Positions 15,612 through 24,055 of a stretch of 40,286 nt of DNA are shown here, in pieces. Position 1 is the first letter of the stretch; each line of letters opens with the position of its first letter. The position numbers and the translations under genes are program-made. A model generated the notes under the pieces. That model was not told the origin of the DNA and searched no databases. It was given only the letters and a program-made list of their open reading frames with translations. Origin of the DNA: Lachnospiraceae bacterium (GTDB lineage Bacteria > Bacillota > Clostridia > Lachnospirales > Lachnospiraceae); NCBI GenBank assembly GCA_017405805.1, contig JAFQZU010000030.1:1-40286 (forward strand). Direction: 5' to 3'.

Positions 15612-15661
15612 AAAGGAAAAGAGATCATTCGAGGATATCGGTGAGATCTTTTCCTTTTTCT
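15612..15661. terminator. Terminator between the convergent small genes and sigma gene
   Basis: AAAGGAAAA (15612-15620) pairs with TTTTCCTTT (15649-15657), with GATC/GATC (15623-15626, 15645-15648) continuing the stem after a 2-nt bulge. T-rich tails exist on both strands. The right half lies inside the end of the sigma-factor gene. Confidence 0.6.
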
Positions 15662-16149
15662 ATTTCCCTGCACTTGGAGAGAAGACGCCTGTGCCGTTCG
15701 CTGACCGCCTTGGGCGTGATCCCGAGGATCGCGGCGATCTGCGGATTCTTCAGATCCTCGAAGTAGATCATACCAAGGAGCTCCCGCTCCGCGGGCGTGA
15801 GGCGGTGCAGAATAAAGCGAACCTCTTTGTTGACGGGGTCCGCCATGATGTCGTAGTGATCCGTCGAAGACGGCTCCTGCACGTTTTCATCGGAAAGAGA
15901 GGCGGTATCCCGTCTTCCCTTCCCCCTGAAATAGTCGATGAGCGTGTTGCGTGCGATATGGGTGAGCCAGGTGCGCACAGAAGCTATGGAAGGATCGAAC
16001 TTGTCGTAATTGATAAACGCCTTATAAAAAATGTCGCTGACAAGATCTTCCGCCCGTTCCCGGTCCAGGAGCTGGGCGTAGACATAGTTGTAGACGGCGG
16101 AAAACTGTTCTTCGTAAACGGAAGAAAAATCAGCTTTGTCTTTTTTCAT
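15625..16149 (-). CDS. ECF-type sigma-70 family sigma factor
   Basis: A 174-residue sigma factor with only regions 2 and 4. Region 2 (about 10-80) contains YNYVYAQLLDRERAEDLVSDIFYKAF and VRTWLTHIARNTLIDYFRG, the core-binding and -10-reading helices. Region 4 (about 110-165) contains LTPAERELLGMIYFEDLKNPQIAAILGITPKAVSERHRRLL, the -35-reading helix-turn-helix. It is the last gene of the minus-strand exporter operon, only 14 nt after the second ABC gene and with its own GGAG site. This position suggests it controls the exporter, the SH3 peptide gene, or both. No recognisable anti-sigma gene is adjacent; the 74-residue protein at 15341 is a conceivable partner. Confidence 0.9.
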   Translation of the reverse strand: MKKDKADFSSVYEEQFSAVYNYVYAQLLDRERAEDLVSDIFYKAFINYDKFDPSIASVRTWLTHIARNTLIDYFRGKGRRDTASLSDENVQEPSSTDHYDIMADPVNKEVRFILHRLTPAERELLGMIYFEDLKNPQIAAILGITPKAVSERHRRLLSKCREIEKGKDLTDILE

Positions 16150-16163
16150 ACAGTCCTATCTCC

Positions 16164-18341
16164 TCAGGTGAGCTGCCGTTTTACCAATTCTGCAAATAAT
16201 CCGTCTTTTTTCATCAATTCCTCATAGGTCCCCTCCTCCTGGATCTTTCCGTCTCCCAGATAGACGATGCGGTCGCAGTGCCGGATCGTGGAGAGTCTGT
16301 GGGCGATGACGATGCGTGTGCAATGCAGTTTGTCCAGTGCCTCCGTCACCTTCTTCTGGGATATATTATCCAGGGCGGAAGTCGCCTCGTCAAAAATCAG
16401 CACGGACGGCTTGGGCGCCACGGCCCGCGCGATCATCAGCCGCTGCTTCTGCCCGCCGGAGATGCCGCCCTGCCCCTCGGACAGGAAGGTATTCATTCCC
16501 ATCGGCATTTCCCGGATATCATCCGCGATGCAGGCGATCTCGGCTGCTTCCCACGCCTCTTTCATGGACAGGTGCGGGGCTGACAGAGTGATGTTGGAGT
16601 AGATATCGCCCTGGAAGAGTCCGCTGTCCTGCATGACCGTCCCGATCTGGCGGCGCAGAGATTTGACGTCGATCTTATTGAGGTTGCGTCCCGCATAGAA
16701 TATGGCGCCCTGTTCCGGCGTCTCAAAGCCGAGAAGGAGACGGACCAGGGTGGATTTGCCGCACCCGGTCCTGCCCACGATGGCGATATATTCGCCCGAG
16801 TGGATCTTGAGCGAGAGGTCGTTCACGATATAAGGGCTGTTTTCGTCATAGCGGAATTTGACGTGCTGCAGCTCGATGGGTCCCTTCAGCGAAGTGATGA
16901 TCTCCCGGTTCTCATCCGTCTCGGGCGCCGTCTCCAGTATGGGGGCGGCCATCTGAAGGATGGGCTTTATTTTGGCGAGTACTGTCACGATGGAGAAGAG
17001 GGAGCCGAAGGCTGCCGCCACGGAGCCGTATGCGGAGCTGAAGGCAAGGTAGCCGGCAGGCGTAATACCGCTGCTGATGGCGAGAGAGTACAGCACGACC
17101 GTTCCGGCCAGTTCAATGGAGGTCGAGATCACGCCGCTGAGCTTTAAGAGAAGCGGCGGATTGAACTGGAGGGCAGCGGACTTGTTGTACTGGAAGGCCC
17201 AGTGGGCGTAAGCGCGCTTTTCGGCGCCGGCAAGGCGGATCTTCTGAACGCCGTTGACCAGGGCAAACGCGAGGCCCAGGCACTTCGAGTTTTCAAGAAG
17301 GAGCTCTTTCTGGCGCCTGGTCTCCAAAAACACGGTGCAGAGCGACACGAGGATCCCGGCAAGGATGATGCACAGGGAAGGGACGACCAGCACCGGGGCA
17401 AAGCGGAAGATCTGCGTCACGTACAAAAGAGACATCAGGGAAGAGAGCCCCGTGGAGAAAAATACATTCACGATGGAACTGCACAGCGTGTTTACGGATT
17501 CGGCCCTCGAGGAGAGTTCGCCCGCGTTGTATTTGCGGAAGAACCCGGCCGGAAGGGACAGAATGCGCATCATGGTGGCCGATTCCACGTTCATGGACAG
17601 CCGCATATCCATGCGGTTGGAGATCAGCTCCGAGGAGGCGCCGATCAACAGTTCACTGATACTGATGGAGAGCAGAAAGACTGCCAGCGCCATGAGCACG
17701 GAAACCTCTCCCGTCTGGATCACGTCGTTGAAAAGGATGTAGGTCAGCTGCGGAACGAGCAGGCCGACCATGGTCGTCAGGAGCGAGATCCCGAAGGTCA
17801 GGAGGTAATCGGAGAGCTGCAGGCAGCTCAGGATATATCGAAGGAGATCTTTGATCGAAAGACTCTTCTGGGGGAACGGGCGGTAGAAGCAGTACGCCTC
17901 CTGTGCAAACTTCCCGAGGTCGGCCTGGGCTATGTGGAAGGTATTCCCCGCCTCGGGGTCATGACAGGTGTACCCTGAAGGCAGGGAAGGGATGAAGGCG
18001 ACGGGCTTGCCCGATTCCGCGTAAAAGCCAAGATATGCCCCCAGGGCGTCTTTCTGCCAGCTGCCTTTGAGTTCCACTTTCCGGTACATGATCCCGTAAG
18101 GGCGCAGGGCATAGTCAAGCTGGTCCTCCAGGCGTTCGATGCTGTCCGGGATCTCCCGGTAGGAAAGCCCGTAATAGCGAAGGATCTCGCCGATGGCGCT
18201 CTCCGCCATATCGATGTCCTTGACGGCCGTATAGTGGCCCCTGGACCCCATAACGGTCCGCGCGGCCTCCTGTAATGATCTTTGAAAGAGTTCGTCGTCC
18301 CCAAGCCTGCGCTTGCGGAGCTGATCGTCAAACCAATGCAT
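16164..18341 (-). CDS. NHLM-type bacteriocin export ABC transporter, permease/ATPase subunit
   Basis: A 725-residue half-transporter. The N-terminal ~150 residues (MHWFDDQLRKRRLGDDELF..., RPYGIMYRKVELKGSWQKDALGA) match the non-peptidase N-terminal domain of the NHLM-system ATP-binding protein (TIGR03797 type). Six helices follow (about 165-430). The ATPase domain has Walker A GRTGCGKST, signature ISGGQKQR, Walker B VLIFDEATSALD and the switch histidine in IVIAHRLST. It lies 12 nt after the C39 transporter gene with its own ribosome binding site, so the two probably form a heteromeric export complex in the membrane. In described systems the partner subunit cuts the leader and both drive secretion. 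Confidence 0.92.
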   Translation of the reverse strand: MHWFDDQLRKRRLGDDELFQRSLQEAARTVMGSRGHYTAVKDIDMAESAIGEILRYYGLSYREIPDSIERLEDQLDYALRPYGIMYRKVELKGSWQKDALGAYLGFYAESGKPVAFIPSLPSGYTCHDPEAGNTFHIAQADLGKFAQEAYCFYRPFPQKSLSIKDLLRYILSCLQLSDYLLTFGISLLTTMVGLLVPQLTYILFNDVIQTGEVSVLMALAVFLLSISISELLIGASSELISNRMDMRLSMNVESATMMRILSLPAGFFRKYNAGELSSRAESVNTLCSSIVNVFFSTGLSSLMSLLYVTQIFRFAPVLVVPSLCIILAGILVSLCTVFLETRRQKELLLENSKCLGLAFALVNGVQKIRLAGAEKRAYAHWAFQYNKSAALQFNPPLLLKLSGVISTSIELAGTVVLYSLAISSGITPAGYLAFSSAYGSVAAAFGSLFSIVTVLAKIKPILQMAAPILETAPETDENREIITSLKGPIELQHVKFRYDENSPYIVNDLSLKIHSGEYIAIVGRTGCGKSTLVRLLLGFETPEQGAIFYAGRNLNKIDVKSLRRQIGTVMQDSGLFQGDIYSNITLSAPHLSMKEAWEAAEIACIADDIREMPMGMNTFLSEGQGGISGGQKQRLMIARAVAPKPSVLIFDEATSALDNISQKKVTEALDKLHCTRIVIAHRLSTIRHCDRIVYLGDGKIQEEGTYEELMKKDGLFAELVKRQLT

Positions 18342-18353
18342 GAATTCTTCCTT

Positions 18354-20531
18354 CTATTCGTTAATCACCAGCGTTTTGTACAGGCCGTCCTGCGCGAACA
18401 GCTCCTCGTGGGTGCCGCGCTGTACGATCCTGCCGTGATCCAGAACGATGATCTCGTCGCAGTCCCGGATCGTGGAGAGACGGTGAGCCACCATGATCAC
18501 GGAGATGCCGCGGTCCCGGATCGCGTTCATGACCTTGTACTCGGTCTGCGCGTCCAGCGCCGATGTGGCCTCGTCCAAAATGATGATCGTGGGATCCTGC
18601 GCCAGGACTCTCGCCAGCTCCAGCCTCTGGCGCTGGCCGCCGGACAGATCCTTTCCGCCCTCTGTCAGCCGCCCGTCGTAGCCCTTGTCGCGCTTTATGA
18701 TGTCGTCGTGAATCTGCGCGTCCCTGGCCGCCAGTATACATGCGAAGTCCTCGATGGAACTGTCCCAGAACCGGATGTTTTCCATGATGGAGTCTTCAAA
18801 AAGCGTGATGTCCTGGTCCACGACGGCGAGGGAGCCGGTCATCACGCTGCGGCTTATCTCGCTGCGCGGCTTTCCGTCAAAAAGAATCTCCCCGCTCCAC
18901 GGCTCATAAAGGCCGGAGATCAGCTTGGCAACGGTGGACTTTCCGCATCCGGAGGCGCCGATGACGGCTACACGGCTTCCCGGCTTCATGGACAGATTAA
19001 ACCCTTCTATGAGCGGCGGGGCAAATTTTACGTAGCCGAAAGTCAGGTCCCGGATCTCCAGGGCACCGCTGAGTTTTACATATTCCGCTTCATCCTTCAT
19101 CGGCGGCTCGTTCCCGGAGACCGCGTCCGGGTATTCCATGACGTCGTCCACACGCTCCATATCCGTGCGCATCTCCTGGATGACCTGCCCTGCGGACAGA
19201 AGGGATGTCACAGGGTTCATGAAGGAGTTCAGATAGAGCTGGAAGGAATAGATCAGGCCGACCGTAAAGTTACCTTTGATCGTGAGATAGACGCCGATGA
19301 ACATGATAAAAAGATTGGCGATCGTATCCACGACCGAAGGGATCAGGCCGTAATACACATTGATCCTGTCAAATTTAACCTGCTGGGCGTTCACGGAAGC
19401 CTGCAGGCCCGACCATTTTCTGAAAAAGCCCGTCTCGGAGCCGCTGGACTTGATGGTCTCGATCATGCGGATCCCGGTCATGGTGGTACCCGACAGCTGC
19501 CCGGCGTCCCGCTGCTGGACGCGCGAGATATTGACGCGCATCTCGGAGACTTTTATGGAAACGACCAGGTTGATGACCATACAGAGCAGACCCACTGCCG
19601 TCAGCGGAAGGCTCTGCCGGATCATGACGATCAGGTAAAAGACCATCATGAACGCGTTCAGGACGAGCGGGCCGAACACATTGACGACGGTATCCGCGAT
19701 GGAGGCGTTGGTCTGCTGCCTCTGCAGAAGATCGCCCGCCATGCGCTGGGAAAAGAAATCCATGGGAAGACGCAGGAGCTTCCACATGAAGGTGGTATTG
19801 CCGATGACATCCATTTTGGCGCGGATCCGCAGAGAATAGACTGCCTGCAGCCAGTTCAGCACGATCTGCAAAAAGGTCAGGATCGACAGGATAATGATAA
19901 AGGGCACCTTCCATCCCGGATTGCGTCCCGAGAGGAGTCTGTCCAAAAATACCCGGCCCATAGCCGGATTGATCAGTCCGAACAAAGAGATGATCAGGGA
20001 GATCAGAAGGACGAAGACGATGGCGGCCTTTGCCCCGCGAAGCCTCCGCGCGGCAAATTCCAGCGTGCTCTTGCGGTGTCCGGACGGCTTAAAGTCTTTC
20101 CCCGGATGCAGCATGATAAAGACGCCGGTAAACCCTTTGTCGAACTCCTCTTCCGTGATGCTGATCCTGCCGCGGGCGGGATCGTTGATCCAGACTTTCC
20201 CGTTCTTAAAGCCGTCCAGCACCACGAAATGGTTGAATTCCCAGTGCACGATGCAGGGAAACTCCCCGGCGCTTTTGAGCTGGGCCGGTTCCGCCTTGTA
20301 GGCGTCCGCCTCCAGGCCGTACCAGCGGGCGGCGTTCATGACATAGAGCGCGTTGGATCCGTCGCGGGAGACCGCGCAGTCGGAGCGGACCTGCTCCAGA
20401 GGGACCCATTTGTCGTAATAAGCCAGGACCATGGTCAGGCAGGCGGCGCCGCATTCCAGCGCCTCCAGCTGCATGATGACAGGGACGTCCGCCACCTTCC
20501 CCTTGACCGGCTGTTTGATCGAAGCTGCCAT
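18354..20531 (-). CDS. C39 peptidase-containing ABC exporter (PCAT), NHLM type
   Basis: A 725-residue peptidase-ABC transporter that removes a double-glycine leader and exports the peptide. The C39 domain (about 12-140) is intact: oxyanion Gln21, catalytic Cys27 in LECGAACLTMVLAYY, His101 in FNHFVVLDG and Asp117 in INDPARGR. Six helices (about 165-420) follow, then an ATPase domain with GASGCGKST, LSGGQRQR and IIILDEATSALD. It matches the peptidase/ATP-binding subunit of NHLM systems (TIGR03796 type). It starts 9 nt after the HlyD-like gene (AAGGGGG site). The SH3 peptide at 15017, with VAGG at its leader end, is the obvious substrate. Cysteine and histidine conservation predicts an active protease. 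Confidence 0.95.
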   Translation of the reverse strand: MAASIKQPVKGKVADVPVIMQLEALECGAACLTMVLAYYDKWVPLEQVRSDCAVSRDGSNALYVMNAARWYGLEADAYKAEPAQLKSAGEFPCIVHWEFNHFVVLDGFKNGKVWINDPARGRISITEEEFDKGFTGVFIMLHPGKDFKPSGHRKSTLEFAARRLRGAKAAIVFVLLISLIISLFGLINPAMGRVFLDRLLSGRNPGWKVPFIIILSILTFLQIVLNWLQAVYSLRIRAKMDVIGNTTFMWKLLRLPMDFFSQRMAGDLLQRQQTNASIADTVVNVFGPLVLNAFMMVFYLIVMIRQSLPLTAVGLLCMVINLVVSIKVSEMRVNISRVQQRDAGQLSGTTMTGIRMIETIKSSGSETGFFRKWSGLQASVNAQQVKFDRINVYYGLIPSVVDTIANLFIMFIGVYLTIKGNFTVGLIYSFQLYLNSFMNPVTSLLSAGQVIQEMRTDMERVDDVMEYPDAVSGNEPPMKDEAEYVKLSGALEIRDLTFGYVKFAPPLIEGFNLSMKPGSRVAVIGASGCGKSTVAKLISGLYEPWSGEILFDGKPRSEISRSVMTGSLAVVDQDITLFEDSIMENIRFWDSSIEDFACILAARDAQIHDDIIKRDKGYDGRLTEGGKDLSGGQRQRLELARVLAQDPTIIILDEATSALDAQTEYKVMNAIRDRGISVIMVAHRLSTIRDCDEIIVLDHGRIVQRGTHEELFAQDGLYKTLVINE

Positions 20532-20540
20532 AGTTCCCCC

Positions 20541-21017
20541 TTACCTGGAAAACAAAAATGAGATGGGGTGGAGCGATTCGGTGGTGACGACCGCCTCATA
20601 GTACCCGTCGTTCAGGTAACAGTCCGTGCGCAGAACGATCACAGACTGTCCCTGCTGCAGGTAACCCGATTTATAGAGGCTGGGGTCGTCCGTTGCATCC
20701 ATAGTCTTCCGGTTGTTGTCGGAAGGCTCGGCCAGCATCTCTACGTCTCCGATCTGAATATGGATCTCGGGGTCCTCCAGGTTGATATCCTTCTCCCGTA
20801 TATAGCAGCTGATCGTGCTGTCCCGCACGATGGCGGGGGCAGTCACATTGGTTACCAGTTTGCCGAAAATGCCCCAGACGATCATGCCGCCGAGGATCAG
20901 TACGATGGAGAGCAGGACCAGCCAGACGCCCGGCCCCGTTACGTGGAGATATTCAGCCAGGTGATCCGGCGAGGAGATCTGCTCCAGATTTTTCTCTCGA
21001 AATAATTTGTCGCTCAT
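20541..21017 (-). CDS. NHLM-type secretion protein, short HlyD-like adaptor
   Basis: A 158-residue single-helix protein. It starts MSDKLFREKNLEQISSPDHLAEYLHVTGPGVWL, then a membrane helix (about 34-56), then an extracellular region of about 100 residues with a barrel-like GQSVIVLRTDC strand. This matches the HlyD-family secretion protein of NHLM systems (TIGR03794 type) but is shorter: the usual coiled-coil and lipoyl hairpin are missing, so it may only bridge the transporter to the cell wall. ATG 21017 is preferred to TTG 21035 because GAAGGA lies 10 nt upstream of it. First gene of the exporter operon, behind a good promoter. Confidence 0.85.
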   Translation of the reverse strand: MSDKLFREKNLEQISSPDHLAEYLHVTGPGVWLVLLSIVLILGGMIVWGIFGKLVTNVTAPAIVRDSTISCYIREKDINLEDPEIHIQIGDVEMLAEPSDNNRKTMDATDDPSLYKSGYLQQGQSVIVLRTDCYLNDGYYEAVVTTESLHPISFLFSR

Positions 21018-21063
21018 GTATTCTGCTTCCTTCAAAGCTTATTCTGTGTCAAAACCAACTCCC

Positions 21064-21092
21064 ATTATAGCATAGAATGAAGTGTTTGCTAA
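21064..21092 (-). promoter_or_regulatory. Predicted promoter of the exporter operon
   Basis: On the minus strand: TTAGCA (21092-21087), 17-nt spacer, perfect TATAAT (21069-21064), 47 nt before the HlyD-like start. It resembles a vegetative promoter rather than an ECF one. Confidence 0.55.
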
Positions 21093-21182
21093 GAAAGACA
21101 GGGAAACACTATATTTTGTGGAAAGATGTGTTACAATAACCCAGAAGAAGTATGCATTTCATAAAAACAAAGGAGATATAGA

Positions 21183-22169
21183 ATGAGAAAAACAGCTGTT
21201 CTGGCTGCCGTGGCCGCTCTGGTGCTGATGACATCGGTCGGCACCGCCGCGGCACAGACCGTCTTTTCGGACGTCCCTGACCCGAAGGACAGTGTCTACT
21301 GGGCGGTCGGGAAGAATATCATGTCGGGCAAGGGCGACGGCACTTTTGACGTGAACGGTCCCGTGACGCGCGGCCACATGGCCGTGTTCCTCTGGAAGGC
21401 GGCCGGAAAGCCCCAACCCGCCGGGAGCGCGAAGACCTTCACGGATGTCCCGGCCTCACATCCTTACTACAAGGCAGTGCAGTGGGTGAGCAGCAGGGGG
21501 ATCTCCACCGGACGGGCGGACGGAAGTTACGGCGTCAGCCTCCCCTGTACCAGGGGACAGACCGCGGTCTTTTTGTGGAAACTCAAGGGCAGGCCCGCGG
21601 CCAAAGGCTCCGCGCAGGCGTTCGCTGACGTTCCGGCGGATCATTCCTACTATAAGGCGGCGCAGTGGGCGGCGGAAAACGGGATCCTGTCCGCGGACGC
21701 AAAGGGAAATGCCGGGATCAATGCCGTCTGCACGAGAGGGGAGTTCGCCCGTATGCTCCAAAAAGCGGTCGGCGCACAGGCGGCGGCTGGGCATAAGCAC
21801 ACCTGGGTGGCGGACACCAAGGTGGTACATTATGAAGAGCTCGGTCACTATGAGAAGCAGCAGATCAGTACCAGGACCGTCGTGGACAGGGAAGCCTGGG
21901 ACGAACCGCTCTACATCCGGGTCTATTACTGCGACGAGTGCGATTACAACACGGCGGGGACGGTGGATGAGATCACGGAGCACATCGACGGGGAGCACGG
22001 CGGCGACGCCGGGTTTACCATGGAATATTCCGACGCCGGCGTGATCAAACATGATCCGGAGACCCATGAGGAGCCGGTATACGGAAACGTGTGGGTAGTA
22101 GACCAGGAGGCGCATGACGAGACGGTGACGACAGGATACCGGTGCTCGGGATGTGCCGCGCAGAAGTAA
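21183..22169 (+). CDS. S-layer homology (SLH) domain protein with Cys-rich C-terminal region
   Basis: A secreted 328-residue protein. A signal peptide (1-24, cut near TAAA-QT) is followed by three SLH repeats (about 27-75, 84-137, 146-198) with the typical FxDVP, YxAVxW and TRGxxAxFLWK elements; these bind pyruvylated wall polymers. After a His-rich hinge (GHKHTW) comes a C-terminal region of about 120 residues with acidic patches and two CxxC pairs, YYCDEC (Cys250, Cys253) and CSGC (Cys321, Cys324), that could bind zinc. It has AAAGGAG before the ATG. It diverges from the exporter operon across a 165-nt gap, which may or may not mean a shared function. The C-terminal domain is not one I can name. 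Confidence 0.88.
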   Translation: MRKTAVLAAVAALVLMTSVGTAAAQTVFSDVPDPKDSVYWAVGKNIMSGKGDGTFDVNGPVTRGHMAVFLWKAAGKPQPAGSAKTFTDVPASHPYYKAVQWVSSRGISTGRADGSYGVSLPCTRGQTAVFLWKLKGRPAAKGSAQAFADVPADHSYYKAAQWAAENGILSADAKGNAGINAVCTRGEFARMLQKAVGAQAAAGHKHTWVADTKVVHYEELGHYEKQQISTRTVVDREAWDEPLYIRVYYCDECDYNTAGTVDEITEHIDGEHGGDAGFTMEYSDAGVIKHDPETHEEPVYGNVWVVDQEAHDETVTTGYRCSGCAAQK

Positions 22170-22186
22170 CGAAGTAAATGAGTCCG

Positions 22187-22252
22187 AAAACAGATGTATC
22201 CGCAGGCCAATGCACGCATAGCGTGCAAAAACCCTGCGGATACATCTGTTTT
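22187..22252. terminator. Bidirectional terminator with 20-bp arms
   Basis: Perfect 20-bp inverted arms (22187-22206 and 22233-22252), starting AAAACAGATG and ending CATCTGTTTT, enclose an inner hairpin GCACGC/GCGTGC (22212-22217, 22221-22226). It lies between two convergent genes and supplies A/T runs on both sides. Confidence 0.85.
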
Positions 22253-22271
22253 CAGGCTGTTTTTATGGGGT

Positions 22272-23486
22272 TCATTTGATGGTTTGCACGCTGAGGATCG
22301 CCGGCGTGTACTGGTGCATGGTCTCCGACTCCCAGATGACACCCTCAATAGTGACCTTTTTGTTTGTGCCTGCCAGCTTTTCCAGCCGTGTCCACTGGCT
22401 TGCGGCAGGGCAGTGGAGGCTTACCGAGTACATGACCATGTCGATCCCGGTTCCGGTCTTCAGGCGCACGGGCACTTCCAGGTTGAGGGCAAGGTTCTCA
22501 TCGGTATTATCCGGATCCATGTTGAAGTGGCCGTTGAAAAGGCTGATGTAGCCGGTGAGCGTGACGGGCGTCTCATCCATTATACCTGTGTCGATCAGGG
22601 AGACGGCGCTGCCGTTCGCCCCGGTCCCCACGGGGGCGTCCTCGACCCGGGACAGACTGTCGGAACCGCTGTAGCCGTCGGGCTCCCAGCGGCATTCCAG
22701 ATAATCGGGAAGGTCGGGATAGGTGTAATATTGAAGACCGCTGTTCAGCTGTATATAGGCGGATTTGAGCTTGTCACTGTCGAGGTTTACCGTCATATCC
22801 GTGATGAAGGAAGTACTGCTGAGCACATACAGGTTCGGCACAGTCTCCGATTTCACGTACTGAAGGAAGTACCGGTCCTCGATCTGCGCCCTGTCAGCGG
22901 AACTGTTCGCGGTCTGCCAAAGGCCCTCACAGGACTCGTAGAGCCTGCTGTTGAAATCCCGGCTGTCGTACCATCCGTCCCGGCCGGCAGCGACGGCGGC
23001 GCGGTCTACGGCGTATCGGCCCATGGCATATCCCAGTCCCTCGGGATCTTCCAGCGTGTAGCCTTTAAAACCGTTCGATCCAAGGCTTACGACCTGCAGG
23101 CCTTTTTTCTGCGCCTCGGCGGCGGATGCCTCATAATCCTTCGACAGGATGACCGCGCAGGCATAGCCCTCTTCGGAGGCGGTCCGGAGCGCCTGTTTTA
23201 CGGCATCGGGAGTGGAAGCACAGAGGTCAGCCGTGCCGCCGGCTTCCGCCGCAGCCGCGGAGGCACCTTTTTGGAACAGTTTGTTCCACTTGCTGCCCAT
23301 CTCATTTCCGACGGCAAGCAGGATGCGTACATTTGCAGTATTTTTCGTATCGGCGCGTGCCGATACGGGGGCAGAGCCCGGAAGGACTGCGAGCGCCGCA
23401 AGAACAAGTGCCGCGCAGACGGCCAGCAGGGATTTGGTGAAGCGGTTATGGACAGACGGTCTGTCCACAGACGGATCAGCGCGCAT
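22272..23486 (-). CDS. Secreted protein with periplasmic-binding-like N-terminal domain
   Basis: A 404-residue protein with an N-terminal membrane/signal segment (about 17-43, ending APVSARA). The next ~110 residues (VRILLAVGNEMGSKWNKLFQKGASAAAAEAGG..., later ACAVILSKDYEASAAEAQKKGLQVVSLGSNG) look like the first lobe of a sugar-binding type 1 periplasmic fold. The rest is Asp/Ser/Tyr-rich, and the last ~110 residues (TLTGYISLFNGHF..., KVTIEGVIWESE) resemble a beta-barrel or OB-like domain. No lipobox is present. ATG 23486 has AAGGAGG 8 nt upstream. No transporter genes are next to it, so a sensing or binding role outside the cell is only a guess. Confidence 0.68.
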   Translation of the reverse strand: MRADPSVDRPSVHNRFTKSLLAVCAALVLAALAVLPGSAPVSARADTKNTANVRILLAVGNEMGSKWNKLFQKGASAAAAEAGGTADLCASTPDAVKQALRTASEEGYACAVILSKDYEASAAEAQKKGLQVVSLGSNGFKGYTLEDPEGLGYAMGRYAVDRAAVAAGRDGWYDSRDFNSRLYESCEGLWQTANSSADRAQIEDRYFLQYVKSETVPNLYVLSSTSFITDMTVNLDSDKLKSAYIQLNSGLQYYTYPDLPDYLECRWEPDGYSGSDSLSRVEDAPVGTGANGSAVSLIDTGIMDETPVTLTGYISLFNGHFNMDPDNTDENLALNLEVPVRLKTGTGIDMVMYSVSLHCPAASQWTRLEKLAGTNKKVTIEGVIWESETMHQYTPAILSVQTIK

Positions 23487-23663
23487 GGGGAAGCCTCCTT
23501 GACTGATAGTGTGAATGAAACAGTAAACGATTTAGGAAAAAGACGCATTACGATGTCTTACAGTGAGAATTATACCACATATGTTGCCGCAGGGGCAGTG
23601 CTCTTACTTGTCAGCCCGAAGCGGAATTTGGTAAAATATTTTTATCTATAGGGGGGTGACGGC

Positions 23664-24029
23664 ATGGTCAGTGTAAAATGCCTGTACTGCATCGGTACAG
23701 AGGAGGAGATCGCGAAATATCGTTCCGGAGGGATGCCCGAGGGTACCATCGACGTCTATGAAGATAAGCTGGTGTTCTTCAAAAAGAGCCGGACAGTGTC
23801 CATGACACTGGGGGTAATCGGTTCACTTCTGGAGGGAAAAGGCACCGAGGACTGCACCGTCTCCAAGGAAGAGGTCCGGGGCTGCGAGAAGGCGGCCGCC
23901 CCTGACGGAAGTCTCCGGCACTACATGGTTGAACTGGGGGACGGACGAAAGATCCGTATCCTGCCGCGCGGCAGGAAGAGCCGGGAGACAGAACAGCTGC
24001 TGGACGCCTTCTGGAAAACAGTGAATTGA
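23664..24029 (+). CDS. Hypothetical protein, PH-like beta-rich domain possible
   Basis: A 121-residue soluble protein beginning MVSVKCLYCIGTEEEIAKY, with strands of the type GTIDVYEDKLVFFKKS and YMVELGDGRKIRILPRGR that suggest a small beta-barrel (PH-like) domain ending in a helix (RETEQLLDAFWKTV). No catalytic motif is visible. ATG 23664 has GGGGGG 7 nt upstream. Its stop is 26 nt before the PreA-like gene, so it is probably the first gene of the 23664-28179 transcription unit. I do not recognise the family with confidence. Confidence 0.65.
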   Translation: MVSVKCLYCIGTEEEIAKYRSGGMPEGTIDVYEDKLVFFKKSRTVSMTLGVIGSLLEGKGTEDCTVSKEEVRGCEKAAAPDGSLRHYMVELGDGRKIRILPRGRKSRETEQLLDAFWKTVN

Positions 24030-24055
24030 ATTTGAATAGGCAAGGGAGGTACAGA

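Noticed and set aside
18282-20561. A 759-codon open frame antisense to the C39 ABC gene
   Set aside because: It lies entirely opposite a well-conserved transporter gene, has no ribosome binding site, and its product is rich in His/Arg/Asp/Gln typical of antisense frames in G+C-rich genes.
22194-23651. A 485-codon plus-strand frame
   Set aside because: Antisense to the secreted binding-protein-like gene, which has a strong ribosome binding site, a signal peptide and sensible composition. The antisense frame begins inside a terminator.
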